From NCBI GenBank assembly GCA_023055505.1, contig JALIRH010000008.1, forward strand, positions 2,728,001 through 2,792,000: a stretch of 64,000 bases of DNA, written 5' to 3'. The position numbers and the translations under genes were made by a program. Below are positions 12,380-25,644 of this stretch, piece by piece. The notes beneath the pieces are model-generated. The model worked only from the letters and a program-made list of their open reading frames with translations. It was not told the DNA's origin and did no database searches. Each line of letters opens with the position of its first letter. The first letter of the stretch is position 1. Source of the DNA: Callipepla californica brunnescens. Taxonomy: Eukaryota > Chordata > Aves > Galliformes > Odontophoridae.

Positions 12380-14387
12380 TTGCGTAATACACACATACGC
12401 ACTGGCTGAGAACTGGATACTAACAGGTAAAAAACACCTGAGATTTCCCAAGCTGAAAGAGGAAGATAGTAAACTTCAGAGCATGTTATGAGCAAAGATA
12501 AAAACATGGAAGTGGTTCTGTGTAAGTCACAGCAGCACTGGGTAGGGTTCTTCCTCCCAAGAGCTGGCAACTGGAGAATGTGGTGGAAGCGTGGAAAATG
12601 TAAACTGGGGCTGGAGGCTTGAGTTTTCTTCTGTGAGAATTAGGTGGCACCAAATAGAACTAGCTCTTGGCTAATTTAAAATAGACGTTACTCTTTTTTG
12701 GGGGACGAATAATTGACCTTTGAGGAACACTACAACAAACTGGTGTAGATGGTGAAGTTTTCTGGTGTAGAGTCATTCCTTAAATTAAAAATGAAGTGTG
12801 TGGAACCAGGAAGACCAGGAAACTTCTGAGCTATAGGTTAAGGGTCTGGAAGAGTGACTGGAAGTATCAGTAAGTTCTTACCCAACTGTTAGTTTTTTCC
12901 CTGCATGAAGCCCTGGGCAGCTGAACCTGTGGGCTGACTCAGCCTAGATGTTGGTTTTTAAGCTAGCAATTACACATTGTTCTGATAGTTAGACTAATTA
13001 AGCTGTTCAAGCAAATGTTTTGTTAGTCCATCAGCAGGCTGGTCATTAAGCTTTGTCAATATTTGGTTAGTAAAAAAAAATTTACACTAGACTATATTTA
13101 GTTCTACTGGGGAGAATTCTGCAGCTGATTGGTACTTACAGGTGTAAATGCATGATGAAATGGTAGTGAAGCATTCTGAATAGCTTTGTGCTAGTGCTTT
13201 GTTTTTTCTCTACAAGTTTAATTTGATCCAAGTCTTCCTTGCTTGTTTCCTTTTGAGGAGCAGATAAGACAATACTTCTGGAGGTTTCTTCTACTGTGTT
13301 TGTGTGTGTGTTGGCATAGAAAACCTTCAAAACTTTAGTTTCCTGGCAGTTTGGATGTGTAGAGATTTTCATCCACATTGCTTCATTTTAGTGACACTGG
13401 GAGGTTTTAAAATCATGGGTCTGCCCAGCACCTGTAGTTCTGTAGTCAGCACTATAAGGGAAAGTGTATGGGAAGCAGCTATAGGTTGTGCCATTCATTG
13501 TATGCCTCTGCATTCGTTTCGGCTGATGTCACTCTGCCATTAACTCTCCCCGGTTCTGTGATTGCACTTTTATGTTGAGTGGCCAAATTCATTTGTTGGG
13601 TGTTTGCGTCAGCCCACTGAAGCACATAGTGTCCCCAGAGTTGGATACATGACAGATGACAAACCTTGACACCTGTGTGCTTTCTGTCCTCCTCCTTGCT
13701 ATTATTCATAATAATGGCCGTGTGCTGTGCCTGCTTATCTGTGATTATAAAAATATCTCCTGACTGTATATATTCTCAGTGCAGTTTGAATCTGACTCCA
13801 CTTCATATACTGTGACTCAGGTGACTTAATGATTTCCAAATGCTATGAGACCAACTTTTGTATATTTGTGGTAGTTTACAAAATATTCTTCATTTAATTC
13901 AATCTTTTTGAACTATGTACAGTGTTTATGAATGACTGATATAACATTTAGAGCTTTATAAATATTGAGATGTTTGTTATGCAGTGTATATTCTTTTTTT
14001 TTTTTTTAATCCCTGAATGATTTGTACTTGTTAGTTTTCTGGCCATGCATGTTGGTCATTCTGTACGTACTTGTACTTTCTGTTTTTTGTTTTTTTAAGA
14101 CAAGTGTGAAACTGGATAAATACTGCAGATAGAATGGTGAGGAATTAAATCTGAATCTGTGTTTTATATGATTATAATACATACAACAGTGCATATAGTT
14201 CTGTTCTCTAACAATATTTGTTCTGTCTCCACCCTGAGAGAAGGTGTATAGATTTCTGCATTTGTACACACCTATAGTTATGTAAAAGAAATTCTCAGTT
14301 ATGAAATGATATTCTGAAAAGAATAAATGATTTGCCTTTAATAAAATGCTTTTTGAGAGTGTCTGATAAGTATTCTTTTTTTCTTGA

Positions 14388-14513
<126 letters not shown>

Positions 14514-17500
14514 TAGAATGAATCTGACAGTCATGCAAGTGTGTACTAGTGAAAATGCTGATACAGTTGTGGGAGGCACATGGACATATTCCGTGTATGC
14601 ATGGTTTATACAGAAATATTGTCTACGCTCAGAAATAATTTTATTAAAGCTTGTTTGTCAAGGGCATACCCTTTCTTTTTCTCACTTTCCTGTCATCATC
14701 CTGAAGTGTACAAATCCTCACAGAGACATCCTACTCATCACCAAAAGGAGACAAAAGATCTGTTAATCAAGGTAGGCGTATCTTTACTTCCCCTTTCTCT
14801 TTCTTCCTAATTTTTTTATTACAAGAATTAGTAGGTGTAACTATACTTCACCTGCCTTTTTTTCTCTTTCCATAGGAAAATAGGACGTTTTTAACTGAAG
14901 AGGAGGGAGTCAGGCTTTGGTTGCCTTCGATTAGGAAGCAAGAAGCTGTTCTTGGCTTTTTGGTTTTGTGTGTTTGTTTGTTTTCCATGAAGCACCAGTC
15001 TTATTTCTTCTTCTGTAATACTGTACCGAGTCAGCAGCCAGTGAATAGTCTTATACCCTATTTAATCAGTCTCCATTTGTCTAACGTGGGCTGCTCTTTC
15101 TAGTATTCTGTTGCTACATTGCCCTTTCTAATCGATTTCTCATGTATTGTCACTCAACCTTGAAAAGAGTGAAAGACAAAACTTCACTGTCTGTAGCACC
15201 CAGAACCAAACTATTAATTGTTTAATAATGTTTCATATTATTTGCCTTGAGTATTATTAAAAACAACATATAACCGAAAAATGCTTTTCCTTTATTTTGT
15301 ATGGACGTGTTTTCAGACCCTCCAATGATTTAGTCAGAAGTCCATTTCCTTCCTTCTTAAGTTATAAGGAGAAGTTCCAGGTAAAGTTAAAAGCATCAGA
15401 GAAGAAGAAATGTAAGCCAACGGTAGCTTCAACAAACTTCTTTTGTAGCTTAACAAAAGATACCTATTTATGGATGGTAGGAAAGACAGGAGCTATGGAA
15501 GGACTGAACTTGGGCTTTAGGTTGCCAGCCTGTGGCTGTGCTCTTCATACAGACTGCCTATAGTATTTTCCAGACTTGTTTGGCTGCTTATATGAAAGTA
15601 GTTGAACTCTCTTTTGCTTTTTTTTTTTTTTTTTACCACTCTCCTTCAAAGGTGAATGTGAAAAAAGGCCAAACTACTATACCTTCATTCCCTTGGCTGC
15701 TCTTCCCTAATTCCTACATTTCCTTATTAGAGAGTGCAGCACTTAAAATCTCTGAAGAATGACATTTTTCAGACATCTAGTTACTGACTGACGCAGGCTG
15801 AATGCCCGCTGTCAACCATATGCTACTGGAGCAACTGCTTCCCAGAAAAGCTTTCCATTATTGGCTGTGAAGCACGGCACTTCAAGTGGCTGATGTCATT
15901 TAATTTTTATTCTGCTGCTGTGTTTTATATCTTTGTTTGATGGATGGATTTATGGTAAAATTGTATCAGTTTTTGGTATTCTGTTTTGTGCTCGCAGGGA
16001 TTTCTCTCTGCTGAGTTTGCTTTAGTGGCCCTCCGGTTTCAAACAGCGATGGCAGGAAGCAAAAATGACTTGTCCCTTGACTTTATAGTGTGGTGGAGGG
16101 ATCTGTTTCTGTGCTGGAGTTTTTGTAGTGGGTACAGTCACAGCTGTTATATGAGGGTTAAAACCCTGGCAGACAGCTCTATTCTTTCCCATTCCCAGCT
16201 CTGCCTTTTCCCACTGTCCTGTAAGCATGCTTGCCCATTGCAGTAAGTAAAAGCTGTACCACAGGGCAGTGGATTTCCTCGATAGACCACTTAGGGTAAG
16301 ATGCGTAATACTCTAAATACTACTCGTCAATAAATAACTTATAACTTCTTAATAACTACTCTTAAATAAAATGAGATATGGAAGTCACCATTTCCTGTGT
16401 TTGTCTGAGGAAGACCCAAGTTTCTTTCTCATTGGAAGAATACATGCTCTATAATGACATTTTAATTTCTAATCTATAATATAAATCTGATTTAAATGCT
16501 AACCACTAACAGATCTAACTTTGTATTAAACTGAGCGAAGAAGAGCAACAACTAACTTGGGAGGGAGCTTTGAAAGTGGCACTGAGTTTAACAAACAGAA
16601 ACATTTGGTATCTAAATATATGTAAAATACACTTAACTTGACATTTATTTCAAAAGCTGTATGTAGTTGAAGAGTATGTGCCTGTTCTGACTTCAATTAC
16701 AGATTGTTTAAGTACCAAACTTGATAGCATTATTTAGCAATAGTACTGAAAGTGGCCAAAAATATTTATAATTAGAGAAATAGTGATTTTTACCCATTTA
16801 TTCCATTCTATTGGGCATCACATACGCTTGAATGAGTTTTTCGGCATCCTTCAGTTTTGCTTAGAGATTTTCCTGAAATAAGAACTGATCTCGTGTAAAT
16901 AGGAGTAAGCAGTCACGTTACATAAATTATTTAAAAATGGGAAATGTTATGTATTCTGTAGGCTAACATGCAAGATATGTGTAACTTTCAATAAATACTA
17001 ACCAAGTAGTCAAGGGTCTGTGTATCCTTTGTCAGCACTTTAGAGTATTTAATACTTTCTGTGTTATGTGTTCTGGTTTGTGCAATAATGACAATTAAAA
17101 CATGAGAGAATTATTTTCAGCATGACTTCAGTTATCTTTCTCATTTTGTAAAGTTGACTGTGTATGAATGAAATGTTTGTCCTGATAAGCTGGCAAATGC
17201 ATCTCCATTCAATAACTGAATTTTCAGAGGGGCTAAAGTCATTTTTTACATCATTTTCCCATTAGTTTTCACACTCAGCATTTATGATTATTGCCTTTGC
17301 TGATTTTGATTAGAAAAAAAAAATGAAACCAGTTCCTAAGTTTTCCTTTCTCTCAAAGAATTCCAACAAAAATCCCTGCCTTTACACTTTGCTGATATAG
17401 CTGTCTTTGTGATGCTTTACGCTATTTCTGTGAAAGAAGAATGGCTGACCAGGACTGGCAAATTGATAAATGCATTTTCTTGTTTCCTACCACTTCAAAA

Positions 17501-20500
17501 TGCTTTTCATTTGCTAGAGGGAAGATCTTTTATTAGATAGTATCTTAGAAAGATGAAGAAGTTAGTGTTCAGTTTAGAAGCTGTTACATTTGGAAAAACC
17601 ATAGATCAATGCTGTTTCCAGTCCTAGGAAGAAGATTTGTTTGTTTGGTAACATCTATTTTCACACTCCAGGTGTTGTATTTGCCTTCTGCCAGGTCTGC
17701 CAGAAACTAAGTTTAGTGGTTTGCATTCTTAACTTGTAGAGTTAAGGTTGTCGCAGTGATAAACTGGTTGCTCAAGTCACTTCCACTTGACTGGAGGGAG
17801 AAAGTACCTCCGAGCAACTGAGTTTTCCATTTCAGATTTTGAAGTGTGGTCTGTAGCAGTGTGGGTACAGCTGTCCTTCTCTGCCATGAAGTTGCTGCTT
17901 AGTGTTAGTTTTCTGTGTTTGTTCTAGAGCTCAATTGCTTTCTTATTTGAAGGAACTTATTTTTTCTCCTGCGCTAGCTGCAAGTAAGCTGAAGTGCCTC
18001 ATCAGCAGTATGTGTACCCAGGTCCCAGAAGGATCTGTGTCACTGTGATGCTGCTTCTGGGCTAATTAGCTCTGCCTCTCAGACTGAGTAATTAGCTCAG
18101 GTAGCATGCTCTGCTGCTATGACAACCAGGCTGTTTCCATTTCTGGAGCTCTGTGGATTTGGAGCTGATTTGCGTATCTGCATTGCTGTCTGCCTTTGCC
18201 TTCTGTTATTGATACAAAACAAATGGAAAACCCTATAAGCACTCTGACCTTTCTGGATTTTAGAGGCTGAGAGCCATGCTTGTGGAATAAATACATAATC
18301 TTTCCTAACCTGAAGCCTGAATCCCCCTCTTAAGCTGTGAAGGACAAACCGACCTATCAAGCTCATGTAAGAAAAGCTTTCTTTTGAAGGAAGAAAGGTC
18401 ACTCACATGTTGAAGAGGAGAGCCTCTTGACTGCTTTCAGATACGTAGCAAAATTACTGCTGAAATTCATTTTCACCCTCTCATTTCTTTTCTGATAGGG
18501 AAGCCAGAAACCTGCAAATTCTTGACAGGGTTGTACAAAGTGATGTGAGCATTTCATCCTGTGCCAGCTTTACCCAGTGCTGAACAGCTTCAAGACACTA
18601 TTACAGGAGGCACAAACCTGATGCAGTGACCTCACTGTTCTTAGTGAGGAGGCCTTGTCTTGATTTTACATGTCTCGCCATTAGAAAAAGTTGTGTGATG
18701 TGGCACACTGAAGTTTACTGTAGGAGTGGTACTATTGGTCAGGGAAATCAGTGGGTTTCCTTCTTTTGAACTGTGTCTTATTTCTCCCCTCAAAATCTTT
18801 TTGTGGAATCAGATGTTAATGAAAAATGTTCATACTGCCACCTGTCAGCCCTGGCTGCGAGTGGGTTTTAGAGTTGTCTTTTTGTAATTGCAAGCAAGCA
18901 GGAATCCGGGTAAGAAGTTTGTGCACAGCAGGATGTTTATTGCTGACATTTTCCTTGTGAATCGGGCATTTAGAGGTCCACACCCTTTTGCTTGGAGCTT
19001 TTCATCTCTAGTTGTTCCTCACACATTCCTGTAAGATGCTCTGAAAAATTTTGTAGAAATAGAATAGAAAATATTGTAGAAATAGAAACAGAATCAGCAA
19101 GTGCAGGATATAGGAGCTAGCTCGCATGAGTCTAAGATGCATGCTCATTTTGATTTTTATTAATGTTCTGTGCTCTTAATTAAGGCCATGGGGCAAGGTA
19201 ATAGATTTATGTTTCGCTAGAGGAAATTGAATGCTAAGAACAAGTTGATGTGTCCATTGTGTAATCTGGCAAAACAAATGAAGAGGCAACAGCTCACTTT
19301 GCTCTTGAGCAGGATTTCAGAAAGCAGATTAGCTGGGAAATAGTAACATTTGCTTTGAATAATAATGTTTTAATAGGCATATGATGTTGAAAGCAGAATA
19401 ATGTTTTGGTTTAAAAAGAATCAGTCATCTGTCAGTTACTTGCACAGAATTTTGTTTTGTGATCACTGGAATTACATTGCTCTTACAGATGGATGCTACT
19501 GAGTGTTGAAGGAAGGCTGAATGATAAGCATAATTTCCTGCAAGTGTTCTTTACATTAGGAATTGCAGAATTGTTTGTGGGAAATGTTATTGGCTTTGGC
19601 ATGTGGTAAAACACTTTCTCTCTTCAGTCGTTCATGTATTATTAAGAAATTAATATCCTAAATGTATTTAATGTATTTAAAATATGAGAAAGTGAGGTTA
19701 TTCATTATGTTGGAGTTTGCATTTTTATGAAGGGTATAAAATATGCTTTGTCTGTTTTTTGTTTGTTTGTTTCTTTAATTTTATTTTAGTAAAATTCCTT
19801 ATTAGTGTGTCGGTATAGGGGAGAAGTTACAAAGTAGAAGAGTAGTGCACATCAAAAAAGAAGATATTGACCTGCATATGATTCAAGTTCTGCTGATGTC
19901 AAGGTTTTATAAAACATTTTTTATTCATAGTGTACACAGATAAAAAATACACTCCTAGTTACCTACATTAGGCATTATAAAGATTCTACTAACCACATTT
20001 AAGAACAGGCAGGCAGGACTGAAGAATGGGAATGACTTTATTTTCTTCTTAATTTTATGTGTGGTGTAGATAAACCAGATCTGAACTTAATAGTTCTTGA
20101 TTCTGAGCCTCAGGGTCCTTTCTAAAGTGTGTTTATCATGAAATGAAAGCTTACAAAATTCAAAGTGAAAATAAGATGCAAATAATAAACCTGGCTTGGG
20201 TGGAATGTAGGTAGGATTACCAGAGCTGCATTAAATCTCTCATTTCTGTAAATGAAGATAAGTAAGGTTAAAATGTCCACATGAAATACTTGACAGGTAA
20301 TATGGTGATGTCTAGATATCTTTTTTGTGTGTGTGAAAATTTGCAAATGGCTGATTTTTATTGAATTTCGTGAAGCTCAAACCTTAGTTTCACTGCTGGT
20401 GACTCTTAGTTCATAACGCTTTTCCATCTTTTTTCCAATTTTTGTGGAGAATGGTATCTGTATTTTTTATCTCATGTTCTATTTCTTTGCTGTTTTTTAT

Positions 20501-21759
20501 GTTCTTTTGCTCTTCAAAATTTCTTTGGCCACAGAAAGAATAGCTGCAGAACTCTGGGCTTGTTTCAGTTTTGCATTTCCTTGACGTTTCTGTGATTCTG
20601 GGGATGGGAAGCCTTGAAAAATTGAAAGTAAAATAATTCAGCTGTGGAAATATGAAGGTCTGAAGTAGTACATCATGTTTTGATTAGTACCTGGGAGCTG
20701 ATGCCCTCTTCTTCCCCAGAGGTGCATCCTGCTTTCAGAATTTAGTGGGCAAAAACTGGAGAAATGTGCTGAGTGTGCATTAAGGAGATGTAAATGAGGG
20801 CCATGCTGGTTTTTGTTGTAGAACCATGCTGTGGTTTCAGAATCACTGGCTTGAGGTCTGTCTTCAGTCTGGGATTTCACCCTAGGAACTGGTGACAGGA
20901 GCAGTAGTAATTTAATGAAAGTACTTTTTAAAAATTTATTACTTTCTCACAAATATGTTCAACTGTTCATATATCAAGTACAGTGACAAACCAGAAATAA
21001 GCTGGCTTAAAATCAAGATAGTAGCTGATTTATTCATGTGAATTAATTTAAAATTTCAGATTATTTAAAAGAATTTTATTCAGTTAACTGGCAGGACATT
21101 AAATACTGGAATATTTTAGAGCAGTCAAACATATAATGTAGGGAAGGACAAATTACCTTTGTAGTTAGAGTCCAAAAGCAAGTTCTGCTCTGCCAGTGCT
21201 ATATCATGTGTTCAAATCTCTGATGAAGATGAAACTGCTCCGTGTAAGTGTGGAACAAAGTTTACATTCTACCCTTGTGTACCACTTCCTAAACTCATAG
21301 AATTCTTTCACTACATTTTTGGTAGTGCTCACTGAGGATAAATTGTGCACGGCTTTCTGATGTTACCACTTGTTTACTACCATATTCATTTAATTACATA
21401 CATATCAACCTGGGAAATGGTAGTTCTTATGTGATTATGAAGTCACTATGTGAGAAGTCTTACAGATATGCAGTGATGCTTCAGTGCTACAACTGCATGA
21501 CCAATAAATACCTCTTGATGTTAAGGATTCAGAATAGTTGTCTTATTGGTCAGATCTGTATAATTTTCTCTGTATTTATGCTTTGTTTTCTGTGTTAAGC
21601 AGTTCTTAAAAAATTGAAAACCCAGATCAGTGTAGGGTTGTTTTTTTTTGGACAGTACTCCTCTAAGATATGTATGAGCGAACTCTGCCTGTGTGAGTTC
21701 ATCTTTACCTATGTTTTAAATACATTTGCTAGATTTTTTGTTTTTTAATGACTTCAGAG

Positions 21760-21785
21760 GTACTTTCTGTCTTAACAGAAAGTAC
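21760..21785. repeat. Perfect 11-bp inverted repeat, 4-nt loop
   Basis: GTACTTTCTGT at 21760-21770 and ACAGAAAGTAC at 21775-21785 are exact reverse complements around CTTA. It is too short for a pre-miRNA. No flanking repeat family was recognised. Confidence 0.9.
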
Positions 21786-24679
21786 TAATTATAAAAGGTC
21801 ATCAAGTGTCGCTAGATCTCAGTGCTTTCTTAACAGATGACAAATACAAAGGAAGGCTTCTCACATCTCTTGTCTTCCAAACGTACACTTTGTACTGTAG
21901 CTGGAGCCTGACTGCAGACAAAGGGTAGGAATTAAGTTCAAAAGATGACTTTTCTCTCATCTAACACTGTGATTTTGATTCTCTCCCTCTTGCACTGGGG
22001 AAGCTGTAGAGTTTAGTCATTACTTTTTTGCAGGAGCACTGAGGAGCAACCTTTCCAGCACTCTCTGTGCCTTTGCTTAAATAATCAACGGTGATCCCAG
22101 TTCTTGGATAACTTGTCATCAAGTGAGAAGTGGGTACATCAGCAGAAATGTTGTCTCATCTTTCAGTTAGTACCATTCCATTACATTTAACTTAGAAAAA
22201 CTGATATTCATACCATCCATAACATTTTGATTTGAAACTACTCAATTTCATAAAGGGTTGGATTTGAGAGTTAGAAAGTTAAAACACCTTTGGCTGATGA
22301 GAAAATCTTTTCTGTCAGGAACAGCCTGCTGAGTTTAATAGGCACCACCTGTTGCGGAAACAAATCCCTGCAAAGTCATAACATCATCTTTTGAAATACC
22401 TTTAATGTAGTCATCGGATTTATCACAACCCCTGTTATTTGTTTATTATTGAAATTAATCTAGATTGCTTGCAAATTGTTGTGACTTAGGAAACTATGAT
22501 CTTGGAAAAAGGGCCTAGAAGTTTCAGAAACTTTTGGGAATGAAAATTCATTGTAGATATTTAGTTATATAGGTACAGTCAGTAAAGTTCTTGTTGACCG
22601 TATGTAGATACAGCCAATAATGTTATTTGAAATATGCTCTTATTAGACTCTATAAATGATCAGATTTCTTGTAGGATCAACCTACTAAAACAAACTCTGC
22701 TTCAAATAGAATTCAGTATAACAAGAATACATTTGCTGCTGACATGTTTATTCCCACCTCAGACTCTGAATGAAGAATACGGAGCCAACTGTATGAATTG
22801 AACCATTAAGTAATGCAAGTCGTTCCTTGGAAGGAGTAGAGGTGATACTTTACTATCACTCCTCGACGGTGTTTTAGTAGTTCAAAAAAATTATTGACAT
22901 TGTGGAGTGATGGTTCTAAAAAAGTTTGCCTGGGTAGTTGTGAATGTTTTGTGACTTAAATGTTACAGCTCAAACAAATTAAAATCTTGTTTCAGAGGCA
23001 GCATTGGGGTTCTGTTTGTACAGCTGGGCAAGGTGGTAGGTTGGATCACCACAGAGCACCTCTTAGGTTTCTGTATCATCCAGTTAGATAGAATCGACTC
23101 ATCAACTGAGGTACTAAAAATTCCTACTAGCAGAAGTGTGCAAGTCTTCATTAAAGACAGTTATTCTTCCAGAGATGGCAGATTGGGGTTTTACATAGGT
23201 GTAATTTACATCTGGGAACAGAAGTCATAGTAATACTTCAGAGCTCAGGGCAGTGGGTAGCAGTAAAATTAATGAATGAAGTAAGATATCTAGAAGAAAA
23301 TGGAAGATAGTATATTCACGTTATTTATTGTACTGGAATCCCTTACGTATATGAACAAAGTAATGTGAAAAAGCAGTTCTGCAAAAAAGCTGTTAAGGAA
23401 AATAGTTTATGGCCAACTATTAAAAGAAAGGGATACATTTTCATTTCAGGAGACCAAAGCTGATTAGTAAGTACCTCATGTGGTATATTATAGCAGTGGA
23501 AAATCATACAAGTCCTTTTAATTATGCTACTGTATAATGAGGAAATTTCAGAGGGACCTAACAGTGCTGTTAAGTAGCCTTTCTTTTATTAAATTCACTG
23601 TTATACACCTGTTTGATGGTGGAAATAAATACTGCTTTTTTATATATATAATTCAGCTGAGAATAGTTCAGTGGATTTTGTGGCAGTAGAGGAACTTTAG
23701 TTTTTGGTGAAGTAAGTGTGTGACAAGTTTCTGTTGTGTTGATTCAAACCAGTTTTGACCCACAATTTTCAACCTGTATTTTTCAAATCAGTTTTAATTA
23801 ATAAGGCATTCAGGGTGAGTCGTTAATCAAGAAGAGGAAGAGCAGCTTTTGGGATTAACAAGATTGTTGTTTCTTCTGTGTTCTTACTGAATACCTTTGA
23901 GCAATTTTTTCCTGATCGCTAAGAAGAATAAGAAGGCAAAATTCAGCACTCTTGAGGTCAAATATGTTTCCACAGCTTCTTGTGATATCCTGAGTCGTTT
24001 ATTCCAATTAGAGGTGGATTCATTGAATCTTTTTTTCTTTCTTAATTCATGAACATAAAGAAATGGAGTTTCTCCTTTAATTCATACTGCATTGAGGGTA
24101 CTAGTATATTTGTAGGGAGATTCTCTGATACCCCAGGTATGGTTATGACTTTTGTTTGAAGTAGATTTAACCTGAGTCCTCAAAGTAGTCCCTTCAGACT
24201 TTTTCTACAACAAAATGCCCTGAAATTTAGTGAGTTATTGAATATTCTGGAGCTTACATTTGCTGGACAAGTCAAGTTGCTAAGCATTCTTTCTACCCTA
24301 ACACCAAATTTTGGAATGTGAACATCCTATTTTAAAGATTCACTTAGAGAATAGAGCCAGCTGAAGATTCTCAGTTCCTGTGAAGCAAACACAGGTGAAG
24401 AACGTAGTGGAATTCATTAAAATCCCTTCTTTCAAGTCTTTGAAAACAAATTACTTCAGATCTGCAGTGAGGTGACATTTATAAAACTGTGATCTCACAA
24501 AAAGAAAAAATCTCTTTTTTGTAATTCAGAATAGAAAAGCACATGCACTAACATTTGTTTTTGAAGAGAGAAGTGTACAAATTCAACTATTGTGCCTGTC
24601 TGGGAATTGTTTCATAGTGCTTGGTCACTGCTGCTAGAGGAACAGCAAACAGTGTTTTCAGCTTCAGAAAATAAGTAAG

Positions 24680-25176
24680 TAGGTCACTCCAAAAGTAATA
24701 CCTCCTATTTATTTCCATGGAAACTACAACAATAAGCACCATAAAACCATTAGATAGAGCAAATTCTCAGCTACAAAACACTGTTTTTCAACATAGTGAC
24801 CACCTTTAGCTATGCAGTTTTGCCAGCAATGGCTGTGCTCATTGTAATCCACATTAGAGGAGGTGAACACTTTTGTCACTGCAGAAATGCACCACTCACC
24901 TCCTCACTGTGTTCACTGGTCTCCAGAAACATTCAGCAAGCGTTGCTGAATATCACTGGGAGCCATTTATTTCCACATGGAGGAATTCAGTGACACACTT
25001 TTGCTTCATCCACACTTCCATTTCAAACTGCTCCTCTGCTGCCATCTGTCATATGGCAATAACATGCAGTGGGGTATTGGTGGGAGGGTTCAGCCTCTCC
25101 TGCCATCCCACCAACATCTGCCTCTGGTGTCATGGGCTGACCTCATAAAATAGGAGGCATTGCTTTTGGAGCCACC
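24680..25176 (-). mobile_element. Galluhop-type mariner transposon, copy 2
   Basis: The left end is TAGGTCACTCCAAAAGTAAT and the right end ATTGCTTTTGGAGCCACC, an imperfect inverted pair. The roughly 497-nt body is colinear with copies 1 and 3. On the minus strand, starting near 25036, fragments of a transposase N-terminus are visible: EFLHVE, then after a frame break DIQQRLLNV. These resemble the helix-turn-helix DNA-binding part of mariner transposases. Stops and frameshifts follow, and the catalytic domain is absent. A tiny plus-strand frame at 24796-24993 and another at 24873-25148 are chance frames within the element. Confidence 0.82.
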
Positions 25177-25629
25177 CTCATTATATTTGTGTTCCTGTCT
25201 TGCTGTATTATTTGTCCAATGGATAAATGACAAGTGATAGAATAGCTTTTAGTTTTGAATTATGAGAAGATCCATTTATGGATGGAGAGTGCTTTGATTT
25301 GTAGTTTTCCAGGCAGCTGTTGGACTGTAATTCTTTTCCTGCAGTTACCACTGCCATTACATCCAGAAGATGAAGTCCTTTCCATGATATATACAGAAGG
25401 AAATATACGCTAGTCACTTCCTGGTGCCACTTATGAGTTCTCTTAATGGACTGGACTTCTATGTCCAGATTAACAAAGGAACCACGAGACATTCAAACTT
25501 GAATTCTTTACTTTAGTTAAAAATAATTTAATCTTAATGCTCTATGATTGTGCAGGAAACCTGCATGAGTTAATTTGCTCTTTGTTCTCAAGTTATTAAT
25601 CTTGTTCTTGCTTTGGGTTTGTTCTTTCT

Positions 25630-25644
25630 GTTGTTGTTGTTGTT
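25630..25644. repeat. Short (TTG)n run
   Basis: Five near-perfect TTG units occur after CTTTCTG. It is too short to be of note beyond ordinary simple sequence. Confidence 0.8.
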
